Assembly: GCF_003991905.1 (NCBI RefSeq)
Contig: NZ_RSCL01000003.1
Coordinates: forward strand, 482,290-546,289
DNA from: Dulcicalothrix desertica PCC 7102
GTDB lineage: Bacteria > Cyanobacteriota > Cyanobacteriia > Cyanobacteriales > Nostocaceae
DNA length: 64,000 nt
Direction of reading: 5' to 3'
Part shown: in pieces, positions 7,968 through 16,525 of the stretch
How positions within the stretch are numbered: the first letter of the stretch is position 1
Layout: every line of letters starts with the position of its first letter
Program-made: the position numbers and the translations under genes
The notes under the pieces: generated by a model
The model's database searches: none
Seen by the model: only the letters and a program-made list of their open reading frames with translations
Told to the model about the DNA's origin: nothing

Positions 7968-9023
7968 ATGTCAAACATGCATGACAATTTAATCAATAAT
8001 ATTAATATTGAAAGCTCTGATGTATTATTAACGCCTGATGAGTTAAAAGCCAAAGTACCTTTAACAGAATCAGCAGAACAAAATATTTTAAAATTTAGAC
8101 AAGAAATCAAAAATATCTTAGACTTTCAAGATAGAAGAAAATTTGTAGTAGTCGGGCCCTGTTCAATTCACGATACAAAAGCTGCTCTTGAATATTCAGA
8201 AAAATTAAAGGCTTTGGCAGAAAAAGTACAAGATAAGCTTTTATTAATTATGCGAGTTTACTTTGAAAAGCCTCGCACGACAGTTGGATGGAAAGGTTTA
8301 ATTAATGACCCTGATATGGATGATTCTTTCCATTTGGAAAAAGGGTTATTAATAGCGCGTAGTTTACTAATTCACATTGCCGAATTAGGATTGCCGTCGG
8401 GTACAGAAGCTCTTGACCCGATTGTACCTCAATATATCAGCGAACTTGTGGCATGGTCTGCAATTGGCGCCCGCACTACCGAGTCACAAACGCACCGAGA
8501 GTTAGCGAGTGGACTTTCGATGCCAGTTGGTTTTAAAAATGGTACAGATGGGAATATCATTGTAGCTTTAAATGCAATGCAAGCTGCTAAAAGTCCGCAT
8601 AATTTCTTAGGAATAAATCAGCAAGGACAAGTCAGCGTATTTAAAACAAAAGGAAATACCCACGGACATATTATTCTGCGAGGTGGCAACGGTCAACCTA
8701 ACTACGATGCAGCAAATATTGCGCGTGTCGAAGCAAAGCTAAAAGAAGCTAAAGTCTCACCCTCTATTGTCATAGACTGTAGTCACGGGAATTCAAACAA
8801 AGATTATAAATTACAAGGTGTTGTCTTTGAAAATGTAGTTCAACAAATTATAGATGGGAATAACTCAATAGTGGGTATGATGCTAGAGTCACATTTATCT
8901 GAGGGTAATCAACCAATACCTAGTAATTTAAAAGACTTGAAATACGGTGTTTCTGTGACAGACCAGTGTATAAATTGGCAGGAAACAGAAGAGATTATTT
9001 TAGGCGCCTACGAAAAGCTGTAG
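7968..9023 (+). CDS. 3-deoxy-7-phosphoheptulonate (DAHP) synthase, class I
   Basis: This enzyme condenses phosphoenolpyruvate and erythrose-4-phosphate, the first step of the shikimate pathway to aromatic amino acids. The protein has the AroF/G/H-type signature: VVGPCSIHD (metal cysteine), RVYFEKPRTTVGWKGLINDP (PEP-site arginine/lysine), ARTTESQTHRE, KNGTDG, GNTHGHIILRGG (metal histidine), MLESHL (metal glutamate) and SVTDQCINW (metal aspartate). Length is about 351 residues from the ATG at 7968; ATGs at 7959 and 7977 are equally possible. Feedback type (Phe/Tyr/Trp) cannot be told by eye. Paralogous small genes flank it. Confidence 0.95.
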   Translation: MSNMHDNLINNINIESSDVLLTPDELKAKVPLTESAEQNILKFRQEIKNILDFQDRRKFVVVGPCSIHDTKAALEYSEKLKALAEKVQDKLLLIMRVYFEKPRTTVGWKGLINDPDMDDSFHLEKGLLIARSLLIHIAELGLPSGTEALDPIVPQYISELVAWSAIGARTTESQTHRELASGLSMPVGFKNGTDGNIIVALNAMQAAKSPHNFLGINQQGQVSVFKTKGNTHGHIILRGGNGQPNYDAANIARVEAKLKEAKVSPSIVIDCSHGNSNKDYKLQGVVFENVVQQIIDGNNSIVGMMLESHLSEGNQPIPSNLKDLKYGVSVTDQCINWQETEEIILGAYEKL

Positions 9024-9084
9024 TACCGATTCCAATTTGTCACATGTTTGATTCAATAGTAAAGGTGTTTAATTTACCTTTACA

Positions 9085-9357
9085 ATGAATCAACGCCGAG
9101 AAGAGCGCTTACAAATCCCAGCTTTGGGAGAATTTTTTGATGACCTGTTAGATATTGATGCGGAACTAAGCAACCGTACCAGAGTCCAGCAAGCACAAAG
9201 CTTACTATCCGAAAAACTCAATGAACGAATACCAGATATTGAACAAAGGATAAAATACCTTGCTGAAAAAAGAGGTATCACCCCTGACCAACTGCGAGGG
9301 GAAATGCTTGGTAAACGCGGCAAGACAACCGCCTTTACAGCAGGCGCCGAGGAATAG
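9085..9357 (+). CDS. Small hypothetical protein, paralogue of 7460-7762
   Basis: A 90-residue protein (MNQRREERLQIPALGEFF...) that is the second member of the pair around the DAHP synthase gene. It matches the first copy over its whole length, with a short C-terminal difference. The upstream sequence (AATTTACctttacaATG against AATTTACatcgATG) is also related, so the duplication probably included the leader. The protein is acidic and helical with a basic KRGK patch before the end. Function is unknown. It is convergent with nifJ across a strong hairpin. Confidence 0.65.
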   Translation: MNQRREERLQIPALGEFFDDLLDIDAELSNRTRVQQAQSLLSEKLNERIPDIEQRIKYLAEKRGITPDQLRGEMLGKRGKTTAFTAGAEE

Positions 9358-9367
9358 TATGTAGTAC

Positions 9368-9403
9368 GTAGGTTGGGTGGAGGCTTTGCGGAACCCAACC
9401 TAC
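9368..9403. terminator. Bidirectional hairpin at nifJ end
   Basis: GTAGGTTGGGT (9368-9378) pairs perfectly with ACCCAACCTAC (9393-9403) over a 14-base loop. It overlaps the nifJ stop codon (complement at 9400-9402) and lies between convergent genes. It is a member of the GGTTGGGT repeat family, acting as a likely two-way terminator. Confidence 0.65.
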
Positions 9404-11812
9404 AATTGAGCTAAATATTCGTACATTTTCCAACGCGCGTTAACTTCGGCTTGAGCTTCATCGAGTAAGCGTTTGGCTAGTTCGGGTTTAGATTTAGTCA
9501 ACATTTTGAAGCGGTTTTCTTGATACATTGATTGTTCTACAGGTTGTTTAGGTTTTTGGATGTCTAACAATAGAGGTTTTTTACCTTGTTTGATTAGGTC
9601 AGGATTGTAGCGATATAATAACCAGCGTCCACTATCAACGAGGCTTTTTTGATGGGTCATTGCTGTTGTCATGTTGATACCGTGGGCAATGCAGTGACTA
9701 TAAGCAATTATTAATGATGGGCCATCATATGCTTCTGCTTCAATAAAAGCTTTGAGTGTATGCTCATCACGGGCACCTATTGCAACGCTGGCGACATATA
9801 TATTACCGTAGGTCATAGCAATTAAACCGAGGTCTTTTTTTGCCGCAGGTTTACCACTAGCAGCAAATTTAGCAACGGCGCCTTTTGGTGTTGATTTGGA
9901 TGATTGTCCACCTGTATTAGAATATACTTCTGTATCCATTACTAGGACATTTACATTGCGACCGCTAGCAAGTACATGGTCAAGTCCACCAAAGTCTATA
10001 TCATACGCCCATCCATCACCACCTACTATCCAAACGCTTTTACGAACGAGATAATCAGCAAGGGATTTGAGATGACTGGCATTTTCAAGCTTTTGCTTTA
10101 ATACTTCTACTCGTTGACGTTGTTCGTATATATCAGCTTCGGTGTTTTGCGAAGCGTTTAATATTGATTTTACTAACTCTTTGTCTCCTGCTTCCCCCCA
10201 TTTTTTTAATAGCTCTGCTGCATATTCTGCATGTTTATCTAAAGCAAGACGAAAACCAAAGCCAAATTCCGCGTTATCTTCAAATAAGTTATTCGACCAA
10301 GCTGGGCCTCTACCTTCGGCATTTTTTGTCCAAGGAGTTGTTGGTAGGTTTCCTCCATATATAGATGAGCATCCTGTGGCGTTGGCTATCATTGCTCTAT
10401 CGCCAAATAGTTGTGTTAGTAGTTTTAAGTAGGGAGTTTCACCACATCCTCCACAGGCGCCAGAAAATTCAAATAATGGTTCTTGGAATTGTTGCTGACG
10501 AATTTGGTTTAACTTGAGTTTAGTACGGTCGGGTAGAGATAAGTTTAAAAAGAAATCCCAATTTTGAGATTCTTGTGTACGCAAAGGTAACTGTGGTTCC
10601 ATGTTTATGGCTTTGCGTTCGGGTTGCTCTTTGTTCCTAGCTGGACATACTTCTACACAAATACCACATCCTGTACAATCTGATGGCGCCACTTGAATGG
10701 TAAATTTATCACCAGCAAAGTCTTTATCTTTGGCATTGGTTGACTTGAAACTTGCAGGCGCCTTAACTAACTCACTCTCGTTATAAGCTTTACTACGTAT
10801 TGCTGCATGAGGACAAACTATAACGCATTTACTGCATTGGATGCACAAGTTGGTGTCCCATACTGGTATATTTTCTGCTACATCACGTTTTTCCCATTTC
10901 GCTGTACCTGTGGGAAAAGTTCCATCTGCGGGTAATGCACTTACAGGTAAATTATCGCCTTCCCAAATCATCATTTTACCAAGTACATCGCGGACAAACT
11001 CAGGCGCACTCACTAAAGTTTGAATTTGTGGTTTTTGATTTTTGATTAAATTGGGAATATCTACTTTTTGAAGATTATTTAGGGTGTTATCAACTGCATC
11101 TAAATTTTTACGAACAACATCGGCGCCTTTTTTACCGTATGTTTTTTCTATAGCTTGTTTAATTTTGGCGATAGCTTCGTCTTGAGGTAACACACCCGCT
11201 AAAGCAAAGAAGCAAACCTGCATAATAGTGTTGATACGTCCACCCATACCGCTATTACGGGCAACTTTATTCGCATCAATAATATACAGTTTGAGTTGCT
11301 TATCAATAATTTGCTGTTGAACTGAGAAAGGGATGTGTTCCCATACAGAATTACTATCGTAAGGACTGTTAACTAAAAAAGTGGCGCCTTCTTTAGCGTC
11401 TTTAAGAATATTAACCCGCTCCAAAAATACCCATTGATGACACCCAATAAAATTAGCTTTATCTATAAGATACGTTGAACGAATAGGTGTACTACCAAAC
11501 CGTAAGTGCGATACTGTCATTGAACCAGATTTTTTAGAGTCATAGACAAAGTAACCCTGAGCATAATTATCTGTTTCTTCGCCAATAATTTTAATAGAGT
11601 TTTTATTGGCGCCGACAGTACCATCCGAACCGAGACCGTAGAACATTGCGCGGACTACTTTATCTGACTCGATAGAAAAGTTTGTATTTAATGGTAGTGA
11701 AGTATAACTAACATCATCATTAATACCGACAGTAAAGTGATTTTTGGGCTTTTCGCTCGCTAAGTTATCAAAAACAGCTTTTACCATTGCGGGTGTGAAC
11801 TCTTTTGAAGAC
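9400..11812 (-). CDS. nifJ: nifJ, 3' part (pyruvate:ferredoxin/flavodoxin oxidoreductase), interrupted
   Basis: This is the C-terminal two thirds of NifJ, which oxidises pyruvate to acetyl-CoA and CO2 and reduces ferredoxin or flavodoxin. The gamma-type domain (FYGLGSDGTVGANKN, about 49-63 counted from the ATG at 11785-11787) is followed by the EKR linker near 299-301. Two [4Fe-4S] motifs use Cys315/318/321/325 and Cys371/374/377/381. The TPP domain has GACGGCGE (443-450), NATGCSSIYGGN and GDGWAYDIDFGG. The frame is open upstream of that ATG: the codons read SSKEFTPAM, so coding continues to the 12-bp repeat at 11801-11812. The fragment alone has no proper start. It is restored to full nifJ only by excision of the element up to 18008. 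Confidence 0.95.
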
Positions 11813-11827
11813 TTTACAATACAGAGT
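11801..11827 (+). repeat. Left attachment site of nifJ element
   Basis: The core TCTTTTGAAGAC (11801-11812) is identical to the right core. After two bases comes the element-side arm TACAATACAGAGT (11815-11827), an inverted match (12 of 13) to the arm at the right end. The core itself contains the dyad TCTT/AAGA. Confidence 0.85.
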
Positions 11828-12290
11828 TACAGCAAAATATTAATTGTTTACTAGTTGTTTATCTATCATTGTTAGATTTTCTACATCGACTGTATCGATA
11901 TTTTCTATGTAGAATTTTACTTGCTCACGCGGTAGGTGCTTTATTTTGGCGTAAAGAATTGCGGTTTCAAGTAATATCGAGCGTGCTGTTTTATTTTTCA
12001 TGTTTTTGTAATTTTTATGTAGCGCTATTATTCAAAATTAAACTTTTATTTAAAATTTTCTGTTAGTCTCTAACAATAAGTCGGTTAACGGCTTTTTAAC
12101 TATATATTGGCGCCGTTTTTGTGCAAACGTTAAAATTCAATTAAATTCTGATAATGTGCGTTTATTTCGTATGATGGAAGTACTCAACATACATGTTAAT
12201 TTTTAAATAAATAGTAAAATTTTTATAGGAATATACGTAAAAGGATAGAATCTTGGTGTATATAAAATATACTTCTAAAATTGGGATAAT
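11828..12290. other. AT-rich stretch inside element, no gene seen
   Basis: The left end of the element up to the lipoprotein start is very AT-rich and has no convincing coding frame. A 65-codon open frame near 11869 has no ribosome-binding site and an unnatural Phe/Leu/Cys composition. One GGCGCC site lies near 12110. Confidence 0.5.
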
Positions 12291-12813
12291 ATGAGTATTA
12301 CAAGAAAAGTTTCCTCTTCGATATTACTTTTCGCGGTTGTTATCTTAGTTCCTGCCCTCTCCTCATGTGGACAAGGAGGTAAGGAGGTTGGAAAGGCAGT
12401 AGTTGGTTCAGTTGTAGGATATGCTGTCAAGGAAGGACTCAATTGTGCAGTTAAAGGCGAGTGTCCGAATGCGGAAGCTGCATCGCTCCTCTGAACCGGA
12501 TAAGGCGATTAAAGATTATTATCAACTTATTAATCAGCGGCAGTATTCAGATGCTTGGGCAAATTTAAGTAGTAGATTTCAGAATCTAAAACCAGAGAAT
12601 AATTACAATAATTATGAAGAATGGTGGAATAAGGTTAATTCAGTAACAATCGATTCTATACAGTTAGTCGAAAAGGATAATCATACGGCTATTGTAGACG
12701 CTAAGTTAAGTTATTCAATGAAAGATGGTCGCAAAATAAATGACCCATCCAGAATTACACTAATTCTTCATTCAAATGGAAAATGGCTAATTGACGACAA
12801 AATCAAAAGCTAA
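12291..12813 (+). pseudogene. Frameshifted lipoprotein gene in nifJ element
   Basis: The first frame (12291-12494) begins with a lipoprotein signal: basic MSITRK, hydrophobic ILLFAVVILVPA, then lipobox LSSC. It continues through GSVVGYAVKEGLNCAVKGEC and stops. The second frame, open at about 12421-12813, holds SSEPDKAIKDYYQLINQRQY and a cystatin/NTF2-like beta-rich domain (DAKLSYSMKDGR, LHSNGKWLIDDK) resembling DUF4878-type lipoprotein domains. The two parts overlap around 12478-12490, one base apart in frame, so a single indel separates signal peptide from domain. Unless translation shifts frame, no mature protein is made. Confidence 0.65.
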
Positions 12814-12897
12814 GTATTTTTGAGCTAGTTTAAAGTAATTCAGTGGAGAGAGGCGCCACATAACACGAACTGGCGCCTGCCGCAGCAATTTCTGTTT

Positions 12898-13182
12898 ATG
12901 AACGACCAGCCTATCAACTTTAACATGACAGATACTGAGTATGCTGCATTATTAGAAAAAGGTTATGACCCACTCCTTGAGCAGCGGCTAATTGCGCTTG
13001 GTCAAAATCCTGAAGATGCGCGCGACTTTACCCGGTTTCTGGGTATGGTAACGAAAAAACCGCCAACTAATGATGTAGAGTGGGAAGAAGTGTGCTGCGC
13101 GCATGGATGTGAAGCATTGCAACTTGACCGGGAAGGTTTGATGGTAGCGTGGAGCGAAGCAGAAAACGAAGATTTATCATAA
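12898..13182 (+). CDS. Small acidic hypothetical protein (94 aa) in nifJ element
   Basis: A 94-residue acidic protein (MNDQPINFNMTDTEYAALLEKGYDPLL...) with a CCAHGC cysteine/histidine cluster near residue 67 and an acidic tail (WSEAENEDLS). It has no signal or membrane helix. Composition and codon use resemble genuine genes, and the frame is intact despite decay nearby. The family is not recognised. It lies between the broken lipoprotein and the TenI-like gene, both in the same direction, so the three may form one transcript. Confidence 0.55.
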   Translation: MNDQPINFNMTDTEYAALLEKGYDPLLEQRLIALGQNPEDARDFTRFLGMVTKKPPTNDVEWEEVCCAHGCEALQLDREGLMVAWSEAENEDLS

Positions 13183-13291
13183 TCTGTAAATCTTCATCAC
13201 TGATGAAGTAACAACTTCAACTGGAATAAGTTTGACAAGGCTAATAACTTCAGGTTCTACAATCATTACTGCTACAAGAAATAGGGTTTAT

Positions 13292-13894
13292 ATGACACTA
13301 ACAGTAAAACATTTCAAAAAAATCGCAATATTTGATTCCACATCAGTAATTGCCGAAGAGCTACTTTCTCTTGACTTGTTAAAGCTTGGTAAAAAAGTTA
13401 CAGAGTGGGCAAAAATAGCTACCAATAATGGTGCAGATTCTTGCTATGTGCGTTTATATAATGCGAACAAAGAAACTGTAGATATAATTTTGGAGAATTT
13501 GTCTTATAAGGAATTACCAATTATAGTACCATTTTCTCTTAATTATAAATCTTCTTTGATTAGTGCTTTTCATTTTCGAGAGAATGACAAAATTAAAACT
13601 CATCAGACTCTAGACAGTAATGTGCTGTTTGGGAAGTCATGCCACTCGTTGAAATCTATTTTAGAAGCGGAACAGTGCGGAATAGACTATGTATTTTTTT
13701 CACCGATTTTTGAGACAAAAACTCATCCTTTATCTAAAGGAATTGGTCTAAGTATGCTCCGTTCAGCTTGTGAATCAACGCAAATGAGGGTTTTTGCCCT
13801 TGGAGGAATCAACGAAAATAATTATAGGCAATGTCTTGATGTAGGTGCGTCTGGTATTGCGGCAATTAGTATGTTCACAAAGTCCTGTAACTAG
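13292..13894 (+). CDS. TenI/ThiE-like protein (thiamine phosphate synthase family), divergent
   Basis: About 200 residues from the ATG at 13292; the frame opens at 13232, but that extension is not family-like. The C-terminal half has the TIM-barrel pattern of the ThiE/TenI family: FGKSCHSLKSILEAEQCGID, DYVFFSPIFETKTHP, then VFALGGINENN and GASGIAAISMF. The N-terminal half is diverged. I do not see the usual pyrimidine-site Gln/Lys cluster or DD(Y/W) phosphate-site motif of thiamine phosphate synthase. A TenI-like isomerase or non-catalytic regulator is therefore as likely as a synthase. It is cargo of the nifJ element. Confidence 0.7.
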   Translation: MTLTVKHFKKIAIFDSTSVIAEELLSLDLLKLGKKVTEWAKIATNNGADSCYVRLYNANKETVDIILENLSYKELPIIVPFSLNYKSSLISAFHFRENDKIKTHQTLDSNVLFGKSCHSLKSILEAEQCGIDYVFFSPIFETKTHPLSKGIGLSMLRSACESTQMRVFALGGINENNYRQCLDVGASGIAAISMFTKSCN

Positions 13895-14157
13895 ACCCTG
13901 ACAAGTAATATAAATTACCAAATCTATAACCATGCTCGTTCATGTCATAAGTTTTGGATTGAAACTGTCTGCTAGACGTTAAAGCTAGAGTCGATATATA
14001 TCAAGCTTTTTAACCAAACGGTTTTAATTTTAGCCAAGATTCATGCGGCTCAAAAATATTTGCAAACGTGTACTTTGAGGATTTGTCAGGACATGACTTT
14101 TAGGCGCCTTGGAATACATGACTCTTAGGCGCCGAAACTATTGATTGACAAAAGCTA

Positions 14158-14691
14158 TTAAGCAGCGATTTCGTCTTGATTTTCTTCTGATGAAATTGCT
14201 ACCAACTTGATATGCTTTCTACCTATATTGAGGGAAAATTCATCCCCTGGCTTTAAACCCAATTGTTTTGTATAAGCAGAACCTATTAGCAAGGCGCCGT
14301 TAGACTGCACTGAAATTCGGTAGCTAGCGCTACGTCCACGACTATGCTTGTCCGTAGGGGTATCAAATGATATATCTTCTGCATCAAGTAGAGCGTTGAG
14401 AAATTTCATCATATTAACTCGCTCTACGCCATCTTTGGTGACGCTATAGTAGCCACAGGCTTTAGCTTTTTCTTCTTTACTGCTATTGGGCATTTCTTTA
14501 ACTTTATCAGTTAATGCCTTACCTTCTAGAGCCTCGATTTGTTTAGCTTTTTTACCTGATGTCTCCTCAACTTTGGGCTTAATTTGTTTTACTTCCTGGG
14601 CTGGCGCCTCACTAACAGAGGGTTCACTTGTGAGTGCTTTTTTAGCTGATGCCTTGGGTTCTGAGGACTTCGTTATTTTATTTTTCGCCAT
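14158..14691 (-). CDS. cyAbrB-family transcription regulator in nifJ element
   Basis: A 177-residue protein. The N-terminal third (1-65) is a Lys/Ser/Glu-rich disordered tail. The conserved cyanobacterial AbrB region follows: ALTDKVKEMPNSSKEEKAKA, CGYYSVTKDGVERVNMMKFLNALLDAE, RGRSASYRISVQSNGALLIG and SAYTKQLGLKPGDEF. The AbrB-like DNA-binding domain is at the C-terminal end, as is typical of cyAbrB. cyAbrB proteins repress or tune nitrogen and carbon genes and, in Anabaena, heterocyst genes. Its position inside an element interrupting nifJ raises the possibility that excision changes its dosage or expression. It is transcribed in the same direction as nifJ. Confidence 0.88.
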   Translation of the reverse strand: MAKNKITKSSEPKASAKKALTSEPSVSEAPAQEVKQIKPKVEETSGKKAKQIEALEGKALTDKVKEMPNSSKEEKAKACGYYSVTKDGVERVNMMKFLNALLDAEDISFDTPTDKHSRGRSASYRISVQSNGALLIGSAYTKQLGLKPGDEFSLNIGRKHIKLVAISSEENQDEIAA

Positions 14692-15366
14692 GTTGACACA
14701 GTTGAGTTACGAAATTAATTTACATTTTCATGGAATTTCTTTATTGTATAGAAATATTTGCTTTATGACAATAATTATTCACTCTGAGAGAATGTTTGAA
14801 AAGTGCTATTTTGTGTCATGAGTCGCGAACGTTAACGCAGTTTTCCCGCTTCTTAGCATCTCAGTATACGTCCCAAAACCTAGATTCTAGCAGTAAGGGC
14901 AAATGCTCCGCATTACGTTTTGTGTAGCGGAACTCGCTTGGGACAATTTATATCTTGTCTGACTTTTCAAACAACCTCTGAGTGGCACCTGTTTTTTGTT
15001 GATGCAATCAGGAATACCAATAATTTCATAGTTGGCAAACTTTTTATAGTAATTCGGGGCACTACAATCCTATATAGTATAAAATAACTATAATAAATAG
15101 CTTTATCCCAAATAGTAGTTCGATTTTCCTTTACTGCACTTAAAGATTTGTAGGTATTGGCGCTCCCGCAAGCAATGCATCGTTTTACAAAAGCAATTAC
15201 CAGTTTTCTTGTTATAACCGCTTGTTCAATTCTCAATGCAGTCCACCAGCCGTATACAGAGTTTTTAATGCAACGAGCAGGATAAAAAGAAGGAATGCGC
15301 GTAGCCGATATTTGGTTGCGGCACAGGGAATGTTTCTTTTATGATGGCTTCTATTGTTGGACTTAG
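14692..15366. other. Gene-poor stretch with dispersed repeats
   Basis: No convincing gene is seen. It contains CGTTAACGCAGTTTTCCCGC (14830-14849), found inverted and identical at 59471-59490 and similar at 53774-53792. It also contains a GGCAAATGC..CGCATTACG repeat (about 14897-14920) related to one near 39220-39250. A minus-strand frame at 14967-15236 has unnatural composition and no ribosome-binding site. Confidence 0.5.
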
Positions 15367-15633
15367 TGGTTCAGTGATACGCCAGCTATTCGAGATGCTT
15401 TATTTGCTCGCGTAATTGCAGAAACAGGAGAAGATGATACTAGTGCTGAAATTCGTGGAGAAGCATTACTCGGTTTAGCAATTAGGAAAGATGAACGGGT
15501 AATTAATCCGTTAATTGTAGAACTTAAAAGCGGGCGCGTCGGTATACTTCCTGTTGAAGCAGCAAAAGAAATAGGAGATACAAAACTTTATCCAGCTTTG
15601 ATTAATTTACAACTACATGTGATTGAAAATTAG
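15367..15633 (+). pseudogene. HEAT-repeat protein, C-terminal remnant
   Basis: The open frame follows an in-frame TAG at 15364-15366, with no start codon, and ends with TAG at 15631-15633. The peptide of about 88 residues (SDTPAIRDALFARVIAETG, EIRGEALLGLAIRKDERVIN, VEAAKEIGDTKLYPALINL) has the paired-helix pattern of HEAT repeats. It is the tail of a deleted gene. Its last 32 bases overlap the convergent DJ-1/PfpI remnant. Confidence 0.55.
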
Positions 15634-16108
15634 GAGCTTTGGCGTGTTTAGCTCCACGAGCAATTAATTTTGACTCCAGCAGGAACGGCATTACTTTCGT
15701 CAATCCGACTGCTTCTTCTTCTTCATTAGTGAATGCAGCTACAGTTTTTCCTTTCACCAAATATTCACCATTCGATAACTTTACATTCACAAGCGCTGCT
15801 GGACCATGACATACGGCGCCAACCAATGCTCCCCGTTCGTACATTGATGCGGTAAGTTGCTGCAATGGTTTGTTATCGGGTAAATCCCACATTACTCCAT
15901 GTCCACCAGCGAAGAAAATTGCTTGATAGTCGTTGGGTTTAACTTCTGCAGGTGCGAGGGTGTCTTGGATTTTTGCCATCACTGCTTTATTTTGCAATAA
16001 TTGCAGATTTTTCGGGTCGCTTTTATCGTTGCTTTTAGGGTCGATGGGAGCAGCCTTCCCTGTGGGACTAACAAAATCAACTTCGTAACCAGCCTGGGTA
16101 AAGGCAGG
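15602..16108 (-). pseudogene. DJ-1/PfpI (Hsp31-like) type 1 glutamine amidotransferase, N-truncated
   Basis: The frame from about 16108 to the stop at 15602-15604 encodes PAFTQAGYEVDFVSPTGKAA, then the Hsp31-type core: FFAGGHGVMWDLPDN, GALVGAVCHGPAALVNVKLS (nucleophile elbow cysteine in AVCHG) and a TNEEEEAVGLTKVMPFLLE tail. Upstream of about 16108 the frame runs into unrelated GC-rich DNA, so the first roughly 40 residues are missing and no native start remains. The family contains glyoxalase III/chaperone enzymes. It appears fused by recombination to the foreign fragment next to it. Confidence 0.65.
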
Positions 16109-16343
16109 CCTGACCGCGCAGTCAGTAAGCGCCTTCGGGACTAAGACAACCCGGGCGGCATGGCAGGGCAGACCTTCGACGTATCTCGTCTGCGTCGATG
16201 ACCGCAGTACATCAGAAGCCCTGCAACGTTTCCATGCCGACCGGGCGAAGCGCTCTCACGACCTGCATACCGGTCACCACCCGTTCCTGTCACGACCCGA
16301 CCTCGTCACCGAACAGATCATCAAAATACTCCGCACCGACTGA
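16106..16343 (+). pseudogene. GC-rich foreign alpha/beta hydrolase C-terminal fragment
   Basis: The plus-strand frame ending at TGA 16341-16343 reads TRAAWQGRPSTYLVCVDDRS, a short helix, then HDLHTGHHPFLSRPDLVTEQ. This is the C-terminal part of an alpha/beta hydrolase of the type with a catalytic aspartate loop (V-DDR) and a histidine in GHHPFLSRPD. Composition is about 62% G+C over 16141-16200, and codons are GC-ending, unlike everything else here. It has no start and begins at a recombination junction with the DJ-1 remnant. Horizontal acquisition from a high-GC bacterium is inferred. Confidence 0.65.
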
Positions 16344-16354
16344 AGGCGCAACGT

Positions 16355-16483
16355 CTAAGGGACTTCCAAAAAACAATACCCAAAAATTTCTTGTGGGGTG
16401 GGCAGGAAAGCCCGCCTACAGTTTGAACGGGCAAGGATGCCCATTCCACAACATGGAGAATTAAATTTTTGGAAGTTCCTTAG
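16355..16483. mobile_element. 129-bp MITE-like element with terminal inverted repeats
   Basis: The ends are CTAAGGGACTTCCAAAAA (16355-16372) and its inverted match at 16466-16483 (17 of 18). Both begin with TA, as in IS630/Tc1-type insertions. The interior carries the GGGCATnCnTGCCCGTTC inverted-repeat block also seen at 3229-3303. A half copy with the same end and interior lies at 43887-43952. It has no coding capacity. Confidence 0.6.
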
Positions 16484-16525
16484 TTTACTGAAACTTTTCA
16501 ATAACTCTGGAGGCGCCTCTACTAG

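Noticed and set aside
11869..12066. 65-codon frame at the left end of the element
   Set aside because: Phe/Leu/Cys-rich translation of AT-rich DNA, no ribosome site.
14085..14134. Tandem ACATGACTnTTAGGCGCC units
   Set aside because: Two imperfect copies only; could be chance around the abundant GGCGCC.
14967..15236. Minus-strand 89-codon open frame inside the element
   Set aside because: No ribosome site, odd composition, no family resemblance; lies in repeat-rich debris.
16198..16464. Plus-strand 88-codon frame over the GC-rich fragment
   Set aside because: It is a different frame from the hydrolase-like reading and runs into the MITE; shadow frame.
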